64,000 nt of DNA from Nemania diffusa (Eukaryota; Ascomycota; Sordariomycetes; Xylariales; Xylariaceae), in assembly GCA_038501195.1 (NCBI GenBank), contig JBBPUQ010000003.1, positions 620,001 to 684,000 on the forward strand, in the 5' to 3' direction. Under the pieces are notes generated by a model. That model was not told the DNA's origin and searched no databases. It was given only the letters and a program-made list of their open reading frames with translations. Shown here one piece after another: positions 56,016-64,000 of the stretch (positions within the stretch are counted from its first letter, which is position 1; the number at the start of each line of letters is the position of its first letter). Position numbers and translations under genes: made by a program.

Positions 56016-59000
56016 CTACTTCTCAGACGAGTTCCACTTGTTGATGAATGTGTTTAAGCTGTAAAGACACTCATTAGTATATAGTAAACATGTTATCTAT
56101 GTCATCTAGACTTACTTATGCGAGTCCTTTTCCTCGGAGTCTTCCTTCTTGAGGCCCTTGCGCCCTTTAGAGCCATTGTTCACGTTCCAGCCCCGAATGG
56201 TTGTGGGTCCGGTCCGTGGGGGAGGTTCATTTGCTCGGTAATCCTTGATAGCCTCCTTATGATCATAGTGTGCAAGACGAAGTTCTGCGCCACCATTCGC
56301 TTGCCAAGGTCGGTTGTGCGGAATGGGCGCTGCCGCTATTTTGCGGTATTTGCCATTACCAGGACCATTACTGCCTGATGACATTGAGGCTCTATGGCGG
56401 CTACCAGGGGGTCCTGTTGGTGACCGTAATCCCATAGATGAGCCGGGGGGGGAGACGGACGACCCATGTGGCATGTGCATGGGCATAGCTGCGATCTGGG
56501 CGTGACTCGACATCGTGGGAGATGGAGGCTGGTACGACAGTCTATGTGATGAAGCCAAATGAGGCGAGTGATGAGATGATGCCATATTTCCGAAGGGCAT
56601 TCCCATGATGGGACTATGTTCAAGTAGAGTATACCCTTGGTGATATGGTCGAGAGGGGGCTGGAGGAAAGAAACTTCCGGAATTAGACTGGATCATACCC
56701 GGAGAAGGTCCGAAATCTGCTGTCTGGGCGAGAGGGGGCGGTGGATGGGTGTGGTCCATACCCTTTTCTCGTCGTGAGGGGCGGAGGGGAGGGAGCACAG
56801 GGCTTGATTTTCCATTTCCCTGGTTGGTGAATGGTATTCTACCAACGGAGGGTTGCGTTGGTGGCTCTATGCCCTGGGACGGCGCTGGTGCAATGTGAGC
56901 AAGTGTTGGGAGTGGGTTCAGGGTAGTTTGCAAAAACGCATTCGGTGGCGGGGGGATGGGGTTTGAAGGGCCAAGAAGGCGAGGGTCAATCATCGAGTCG
57001 CCCATGGAGGGGAGCTCTGCTTGATCCAATCGGTGTTCTAGATGGTGGCCAGGGCGATGGTCCGAAATATACTCGGGGCGATATTCGAACTGGGCGCTAG
57101 GATGATGCTCCAACTGATAATCATGGCGGTATTCAATTGCAGGCTCGAGGCGATGGTCGAATACTTGGTCGAACTGGGATTCACGCTGTGGACCATACTG
57201 CTCTGAAACATCTGCAAGAAAAGAAAGACCATATGTATCTATCTCAATTAGCGGCATCTGAGGCGGAGGTGCCGGCTCTGCATTGGTGAACACGTCTCGA
57301 ACTGCATCGTAGGGGCGTGTTGATCTCTGGCTAGACGTAGGATAATTCGTTCGGTCCTGTTCGACGCAAGATGCAGCATTGAGAAGGCGGTTCACATTCT
57401 CTCTAGCGACGGACTCATCAATTTCCACATTTACATCATCAAGATCCTCATCGACAGGTGACTCTTCCACGTTGTCGTCGTCTATAGCGGGGAGCTGCTC
57501 GATGACGCGACGTTGCCGCTCACGCTCACGTATCTCCTCAGTTGTAATTTCGTCCGACTCAATGCCGGTCTCCGCGCAGTATTGCGCAAGCACGAGTGAT
57601 AATCTATCCTTTCTAGCATTCTCGCGCAGAATAGCATCCATATTGTAGCCCCTGACCGACCGAGATGCATGTAGAGTGGCACCACTAGGTGTGGCCACGA
57701 CAATTGGGTTTGAACCAGAGACCGGTATTTTAGGGGGCTCGAGCTCGTTACGAGAATCTGGCAGGAATAGGCCGTACTTTGGGTGAATGTTATGTTTCTG
57801 AACAAGCTCCGAATCCAGGGCGCCATCTTCATAATCAAGACAATCGTACGTCACTATCGTGCGATCTATATGAAGATTTTTGGAATTTGGATTGTCGAGA
57901 AATCTGCCCCGCGTCCCACGCGTTGCCTTTTTGCTTGAATCGTTCGTAGAATCCCGGAAGCCGATTTCGTCTTCGCCGAAAATAAAAGGTAGTGGTAGGA
58001 TGAGACGATTGTTAGCTCTAGGACCTCTTCTGAGTACTGTACGAACACCCCATCTATCAGGCTCAGAAGCGCCGTTGGGGAGATCTGGGAGGTCTCTTCG
58101 TCCCCGCGTTACCTCTGTCTTTGGGTCCGACTCGGGAGAAGGTGAGGCGGCATTTGACTCGGGTTCTCCGTCCGGCTCGGTCTCGGCGGAGAGCAGTCCC
58201 TTGATATGCCGTGGTTGTGGGGTGGACGTCTCATCTGCATTTTCCGGTTTGGCAGATCCAGAGGGGCCTGTGGACTTCTTGGAGTCGGGTTGGCCATCGG
58301 GCTGGTCTTCTGCCTTCCTCTTGGCAGGTAGCCTACCCTTGCTAACTTGGGCCTTGGCTACGGCCGTCTTCTTATTCTCTTCTAGGAGATACGGGTAGGG
58401 TACTTTGATACCATTACGGAACACAACGAAAGTAGCTTGTTCATCAAGCACTTCATCGGGTTTCTCCACGTAGGTATAGGTTGAATCGGGTAGCTGTGGA
58501 TGTTAGTCAATCGGATAAGAGGGTTGGAGTATACACAGGTTGATACAGGATGCCAAGCGTTGGGACGGTTGAGCATTATCGACAACAGCGGGGATCAGTA
58601 CTTACATTCACGTCGACACCCTCATGCCGTAGTTCGGCGAGTAGACCAGCGCGCTTGAGGCATGCGCTATAAAATTCTTCGGTTGCGTAATCGAAGCCCT
58701 CCTGTGCAGGCATGTAAGTAAATAAGTGGTGCAACTTGGTGTCGGGTCACACATCCGGATAGGTGATAGCATTGGAAGCGAGGGGGAGAGATGAGCAGGT
58801 ACATGAAAGAGACTTACGTGGAATTTCTTTTCAGTAACAGCAGTGTTAAGCTGATACTCGCGAGTGGCGATGGCAGTTCTGGTGATGAACTCCCGTTCGG
58901 CAGTGCGCATGGCTTCTTCGAGGCGATCGTCCAGCTGGCGCTGCAACTCCTGGAACTCAGGCACCTCCTGATGGGCCGTGGGGCTCTCAATAAGTTTTTT

Positions 59001-59285
59001 AACGTTCACGTCAGCAAGATCCTCGAGCACAGGTTTGATAGCGCTGGCGACCTCTGAATACAAATCGCGCAGGACCTTCTGGCGGTCGTAGGCAGCTTGC
59101 ACACGAGGGTCTTCGTAAGTTTTGTTGCGACCACGTCCTTTGGGGCGGCCACCTTTCTTCAGAGTAGTGACATTCTTGCGCGCATTTTTCTTGGCGGCGC
59201 CTCTGCCCGTAGCCTTCTTAAGATTACCAACCTTGCCTTTGGCAGGGCTGGGTGCCGGAGACCCAGCAGTTTGCAGGTTTTCCAT
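56016..59285 (-). CDS. Unrecognised large nuclear-type protein, four exons
   Basis: Exons 59285-58818, 58701-58606, 58493-56116 and 56058-56016, 994 aa. Donors are all GTAAGT; acceptors CACAG, CACAG and TTACAG. The N-terminus is highly basic (AT-hook-like GGRPKGRGRNK at about 46-56), followed by a helical segment (YEDPRVQAAYDRQKVLRDL, VLEDLADVNVKKL, a long REYQLNTAV helix). Exons 2 and 3 join as GFDYATEEFYSACLKR-AGLLAELRHEGVDVN-LPDSTYTYVEKPDEVLDEQ, and FVVFRNGIKVPYPYLL follows. A second conserved block is near NLHIDRTIVTYDCLDYEDG and RSVRGYNMDAILRENARKDRL. The rest is acidic, then a His/Tyr/Arg-rich repeat and Pro-rich disorder. The last exon (14 codons) restores KWNSSEK; without it the frame stops two codons after the donor. 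It looks like a chromatin or transcription scaffold conserved in filamentous fungi, but I cannot name it. Confidence 0.82.
57030..57165 (-). repeat. His/Tyr/Arg-rich degenerate coding repeat
   Basis: Within exon 3 of the four-exon gene, short units such as EYRHDYQLEHH, FEYRPEYISDHR and GHHLEHR recur with a period near 10-12 residues. Likely in-frame slippage of a (Y/H)RxEx-type unit. Confidence 0.6.
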
Positions 59286-61991
59286 GTTGGGTGGTCATGC
59301 AAGGTGGTGGTAGTGGTGGTGGTGAGTATGATGTTGTTGTGGGCGTTGGTGTTGGTTGTGTTGTGTTGTGTGTATATGAGAGGAGATGAAGAGATTGACG
59401 CAAGGTAGTGCGTGAGAGATGTACTACTCCAGCGGCTGAAACAGGAGGGTAAATAAGGATTGAAGAAGATCAAAATCGAGAGAGATGGGGATCTAACGGT
59501 GTAGAACGAATTACTGGTGATGGGCGAGGTAGGTCGCGGGAAAGGAAGGTAGACAGATAGTAGTAGAAGGGGTGTAGTATGTGGTATGTGGTGTGTTGTG
59601 TGTTGTGCGTTGCGTGTAAGGTGCGTAAGGTGCGTAAGTAGTAAGTAGTGAGTAAGGTTGTAAATAGTACGAGGTACCTAGGTAGTAGGTGGTAGTAAAG
59701 TTGAAGGGCTGGCCTTGCAAGCTGCCGGCTCGCCTACTTGAGGGTGAATGAATGAAAGATGGAGGAAAGGCTTTTTGGGTTGCGTAACTTGCAATGTAAG
59801 CCCCGAATCACTGCTTGGTATTTTGCGCCCTCGAGCAGAGCGAAAAGACAGCGCTAGAGGACCCCCAAAAGACTCGACGAGCAGCCGCAGCGTGGCGTGA
59901 GGTTTGCTTTGCCCTGGGCTGTATCCTGTATTGCGAGATAGTCGTCGATATCTCCCATGAGATTTTCTTCGACCAGGCCGAGCAGCCAGCTAGCCAAGCA
60001 GCCAGCAGGTAGCAATAATTCGAATTAGACCACCAATGCACTCTGCAGCTTGGCTCCCCAGTTAGCACTTCCCGATTTGGTCAAGTCCACATCTCTAATC
60101 CCTTAGGACAGGGTTGCTCTCTCTGCTGATTGGCCCGGGATAACCTATAATCCGCTAAACGTTTCTGGCCCACACCGCGAAGTCCGGCTACCACTGATCC
60201 GTAGCGCTCAGAGAGCCCTGAAGCTTTAGGTAGGTAGGTAGTCTAGACTCTACAGTAGGTACATACCATGTAGGTAGGCAGGGTTCGGTCAACATTACGA
60301 TAGAACTTTATAGTCGCTTATGTACACACGTATCAGGGTAATCCCCAGGTACCTAATTAGGTAGGCAGGTATCATGAAGCACCAAGGATTAAGTGAGAGT
60401 TAGGAGGCTATCTGAGTGCTACTGCGCATCACCCTTTTTGCAGATGACCAGGGCTCCCTTAGTGTCAAATAATAATAAGTGGCTGCAGTAGGGACTGTAA
60501 TATCCCCAATTTGATAGGTGGGTAGTGCAGCATTCATGTTACCACCAGCACACCAGCAAAATCTGTCTGTCTATTCTTACCTAGGTATGTATTTAGTGAT
60601 CGAGTATGCCTAATAGTTATATATAGCTTTTAGATGGTTGGTTGCCTAGGTACCTACCGTTCATCTAATAAACTCCGTACAGAGAACCTAGTATAGTACC
60701 ACATGTCGTTTAGTGTTTACTTTAAATCATCAAGACCCAGTTGACCGCAAGTCGGGCTCTACTAAAGGGATATAGGTATTATTGTAGTACAGATATGCGC
60801 CAGCGCCTACACGTCCCATCCAGTCCATCCAGTCCCTCTGCAGCCAAACATCTATCTTGAAATTGCAGGGTATTCCCCAGGTCGCAGATGTGTGTCGATC
60901 AAATTCTATAGTTCATTGAAGCACGGTCTAAAGGGTCGCAAGGGATATAGATTATGTAGGGCACACGCCCTATTTTGACTGAAAAATCCACATTGCTGTC
61001 TGCTTCTACCGACATGTATAGCATATGTTCAAAATAGGCAACTCTGTCGATTCACCGCTTTAAATTAGAATTAGCCTCATTATATACCGAACAAACAAGG
61101 CGACCGCCGCGCAGAATACCGCATACTTGGCGATGTCCTATCTAGGTCCGCTGACATGCTCATTCTGTGGACTTCCATGCTCAAGGCTGAGGAATGCTAC
61201 CTACCTGTATGCGTCTTATCTATTTCCAGTCTCCAAGCGCATCACCAGAATAAACCCTGGTTCAATGCTAGCCGATCTTTATCAATACATTAGGTAGACA
61301 TCTCCTTAGGAGGTGTGCATGAGGCACCTATACAAATCATCTGCCATGACTTGTACCTGCCTCCGTTAGCTTCAGAATTACTTGATTTTTCACTGCCAGC
61401 CCTCTAGGTACTTTGCTCGCTCCCCAGCTAGGCCGTGACACGTTACCGATCAACACCGCAATCTGTTGGATCGAGCTCGACGCTGTGCTGTGTCGTGGCA
61501 GCAGCAGAGTTGTACCTGGTACCTCGGTACTTCGCCGTCTCCGGCACCTTATAGGTCGCTACCCCTGGACCCTTGCCCGCAGGAGACCCCACCGAGAGTA
61601 TTTCCCTTTTCGACCTAGCGGGTGGCCACATGTGGTTTACCCGCCCGCATAAGCGCAAGAACCCGTAGAAGCGTGCTCCGCGTCTCCGTCCAGCCCGCGA
61701 GCCACTAGAAACTTTTGAAAATTTCCCTTTTAAGCAACCACCTAGTATCAGAGCTAGATAGACGAGGCACGTCAGGGAACCGCCGCTGCCGCCGCCGCCG
61801 CCCGCGTTGCTTCCTCCCAACTCTATCCAAACCCATCCCCCCGCCGCAACCCGGAGACTTCGGGCCCTCGAGTTGCCCATTTGGTAGGTACTGCCTGCAA
61901 ACTGAGGCCCAAATTAGACGGAAACTGCCGAGTCGACCATGAGCCGGTGACACGTCCCGAACCCGCAGCGACTGGCCCGCCTCCGCAAACG
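59286..61991. promoter_or_regulatory. Divergent intergenic region, 2.7 kb
   Basis: Between the four-exon gene and BMT5. Starts with (GGT)n/(GTT)n microsatellite-like DNA (59290-59370), then degenerate TG/GTAAG repeats (59575-59660), GGTA blocks (59670-59700, 60227-60375) and an A/T-rich part; the last 250 bp before BMT5 are C-rich. No gene supported. Confidence 0.5.
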
Positions 61992-62957
61992 ATGGGCGGG
62001 AAGAGGCGGAAACTGGCGCAAGGCGCGCGCCAGCCCAAGCCTGCAAAGCGCCTCCACGCCAACGACGGCGCAAACCCGCAGAAGCAGAAGCAGAGCGCCA
62101 GCAGCAATAAAAACCACAACGGCGCTGCTGCTCCTCCTCCACAACAGAAGCAGCAGCAACGTCACACCGAGCCGACTATCCCCTTCTCTCCCGAAGACAA
62201 GATCTTACTAGTCGGCGACGGCGACCTCAGCTTCGCCGCGTCGCTGGTCGAGCACCACTACTGCGCGGACGTGACGGCCACGGTGTTCGAGCGGAACCGC
62301 GAGGAGCTGCTAGAGAAATACCCGCACGCCGCGGAGAACATCGCCAAGGTCGAGGCGGAGGCCGCCTCGGGATGCCGGGTCTTATTCGGCGTCGACGCGA
62401 CGAAGATGGCGCCCTTCACAGCCAAGCCGGGGCGCAGTAGCAAGGCCCCGGCGTCCGCAGACGCCAACGCCGACTCCCCCTCCCGCGCCGCGGCCGGCGT
62501 CATGGACCGCATCATCTTCAACTTCCCGCACGTCGGCGGCAAGAGCACGGACGTGAACCGCCAGGTGCGCTCCAACCAGGAGCTCCTCGTGTCCTTCTTC
62601 CGGCGCGCCATCCCCTCCCTCGCCCCCGGAGGCGCCGTCGTCGTCACGCTGTTCGAGGGCGAGCCGTACACGCTGTGGAACGTGCGCGACCTCGCGCGGC
62701 ACAGCGGCCTGCAGGTCGAGCGCAGCTTCCGCTTCCAGGCCGCCGCGTACCCGGGCTACCACCACGCGCGGACGCTCGGCGTCGTGCGCAGCCGGCGGGA
62801 CGGCGAGGTCGGCGGCGGGTGGAAGGGCGAGGACAGGGCCGCGCGGAGCTACGTCTTCGTGAAGAAGGATGAGGGCCGCCGGCCGGAGGCTGTGGTGCAG
62901 AAGGGCGCGAAGAGGGCGAGGAAGCAGGATAGCGATTCTTCTGATGACGAGGAGTAA
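61992..62957 (+). CDS. BMT5: 25S rRNA uridine-N3 methyltransferase (Bmt5-like)
   Basis: Single exon, 321 aa. Bmt5 makes m3U in 25S rRNA in the nucleolus. Basic/Gln-rich N-terminus (KRRKLAQ) then the SAM-binding start ILLVGDGDLSFAASLVEHH (GDGD at 75-78), ATVFERNREELLEKYPHAAENIAKVEA, and the signature NFPHVGGKSTDVNRQVRSNQELL, TLFEGEPYTLWNVRDLARHSGLQVERSFRFQAAAYPGY-type end is present in shorter pieces such as LFEGEPYTLWN and AAAYPGYHHARTLGVV. Ends in a Lys/Arg/Ser/Glu tail (SDSSDDEE). Met at 61992 is used; the upstream open frame to 61881 adds no family sequence. Coding region is very GC-rich, giving long false frames on both strands. Confidence 0.92.
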   Translation: MGGKRRKLAQGARQPKPAKRLHANDGANPQKQKQSASSNKNHNGAAAPPPQQKQQQRHTEPTIPFSPEDKILLVGDGDLSFAASLVEHHYCADVTATVFERNREELLEKYPHAAENIAKVEAEAASGCRVLFGVDATKMAPFTAKPGRSSKAPASADANADSPSRAAAGVMDRIIFNFPHVGGKSTDVNRQVRSNQELLVSFFRRAIPSLAPGGAVVVTLFEGEPYTLWNVRDLARHSGLQVERSFRFQAAAYPGYHHARTLGVVRSRRDGEVGGGWKGEDRAARSYVFVKKDEGRRPEAVVQKGAKRARKQDSDSSDDEE

Positions 62958-64000
62958 CCGCTTACTTGGTGGACCTCGATCTATGCCCATAAACCTGATA
63001 TACGCGACCAATCAGTGAATATGCTAGAACCTACCTCTATCTATACTAGTGGTCTAGCCTATCATATAATAACTTAGATTCGTACCTAAGGGAACGGGAA
63101 GGCTTAAAAGGGGGTTCTCAGCAGGAGTAGAAATGCTCCCAGATTTATACATCCAATAACCTCCGGAGAGGTGAGCGAGAACCTTATATAAGCGAAAAGC
63201 AATTAGAACGGAACACATCGCACGCTCTCATTGCATCTACGTAGGTAAATAGAAATAAAAACAATTCCCCAACTCTGCTTCGGATCGTGACCCTGGTGGT
63301 TCACGCACTCTCTGAGACCATGGCCCTGGTATGTAGTAAAATATAGCTGTAGCTCCATCTCTATAACCCCGGGTTTGTCGAGGTGTTCGTGGACGAGATG
63401 CAGTGTTGCACGGTATTACCCCCATGAAAAATCGTGTTACGCCAATGATCGATAGTAATCGCCCCGTCGTTCTTGGGGAGGGAGGACGGGGTTCGTCCTA
63501 TCGTAGCACCATATGCCTCCTGTCCTACGCGTCTCCGTACCAGCAAGATCCAAGGGATGACTTCGTCGTCAGAACTGTGTCGGTTATCGACAACAGTAAC
63601 GGCCCATCAATACGGACGTAATTGGATTCTTAATCAGAAGCTGTATGCCGTTGCTCAGCATGACATACACGCACTCAACATAATGCACTCTTATGGCTAG
63701 CATTGACGTTAAGCTTACAGCCGGCGACTTTGGTATCCCATTGACTGTTCATGAGTAAGAATCCCAACCCCCCCTTTTGTAGCAAGGAACTTGGTTACAT
63801 CGGGCAAGGTACCGGAATCCTGAATTGCACTTTTGGGCACTGTATCAAGTCTTATGTTGGCATGAGGTATTGGTTGAAAAGGGGTGTTGCATTCAGTAGT
63901 AAACAACATGATGCTTACGAAGCTCGCGTCCTCGCTCTCGCATATATTGTGATAGTTGCCGCTTTATGAGCTTTCATGACTGTCCTAGAGTCACTGATGT
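62958..64000. other. Intergenic, window end
   Basis: About 1 kb after BMT5. Short overlapping ORFs only; a plus-strand 72-codon frame at 63751-63969 near the edge could be part of a gene running off the window, but nothing supports it. Confidence 0.45.

Noticed and set aside
62382..63011. 209-codon minus-strand frame
   Set aside because: Antisense shadow of BMT5 in GC-rich DNA.
1..64000. CRISPR arrays, prophage, bacterial operons, biosynthetic gene cluster
   Set aside because: DNA is eukaryotic with introns throughout; no regularly spaced repeats, no PKS/NRPS/terpene genes.

Overview
The window is nuclear DNA of a filamentous ascomycete (Pezizomycotina), most likely a sordariomycete. The evidence is short spliceosomal introns (about 55-170 nt) with GTRNGT donors, CTAAC/CTGAC branch sites and YAG acceptors, single-copy housekeeping genes far apart, and fungal-specific family forms: an Atg15 lipase with a Ser/Thr-rich tail, fused ADE5,7, a Cbf1-type bHLH factor and a Gid9/Fyv10 E3 subunit. 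I would not assign it to a genus. I see no bacterial-style operon, CRISPR array, secondary-metabolite cluster or intact transposon.

Layout: 1-2.3 kb no gene; BMT2 (-), RPL25 (+), TIM8 (-), a mitochondrial D-2-hydroxyglutarate/D-lactate dehydrogenase (-); 9.3-12.1 kb alpha-actinin (+); 13.1-15.7 kb a VPS9-domain Rab5-GEF-like gene (-); 16.9-19 kb ATG15 (+); 19.4-21.8 kb ADE5,7 (-), divergent from dephospho-CoA kinase CAB5 (+); 23.9-27 kb a large disordered Ser/Lys-repeat and GW/Asn-rich protein (+); tRNA-Gly(UCC) at 27.7 kb; eIF5 (-), CBF1 (-), FYV10/GID9 (+), POP2/CAF1 (-), a three-exon complex I B12 subunit (+), a coiled-coil protein (-), eIF6 (-), an unrecognised beta-sandwich-like protein (-), AOS1 (+), a four-exon unrecognised nuclear-type protein (-), and BMT5 (+).

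The genes are mostly independent housekeeping functions. Several converge on ribosome biogenesis and translation: two 25S rRNA base methyltransferases (BMT2, BMT5), uL23/RPL25, eIF5, eIF6 and a tRNA-Gly. Others serve mitochondria (TIM8, DLD2-like, complex I B12), endosome/vacuole traffic and autophagy (VPS9-domain protein, ATG15), ubiquitin/SUMO (FYV10, AOS1), mRNA decay (POP2) and purine/CoA synthesis (ADE5,7, CAB5). Exon structures were rebuilt by hand from reading frame, splice signals and known family sequence; none is confirmed by transcripts. The large intergenic spaces are rich in dispersed GGTA/TACC tetranucleotide repeats.

The best leads are the GW/WG-rich disordered protein at 23.9-27.0 kb, the four tandem Cys motifs in the ATG15 tail, the non-canonical splice junction (or one-base error) in RPL25, and the insert-split putative galactose-binding protein at 49.4-51.0 kb.
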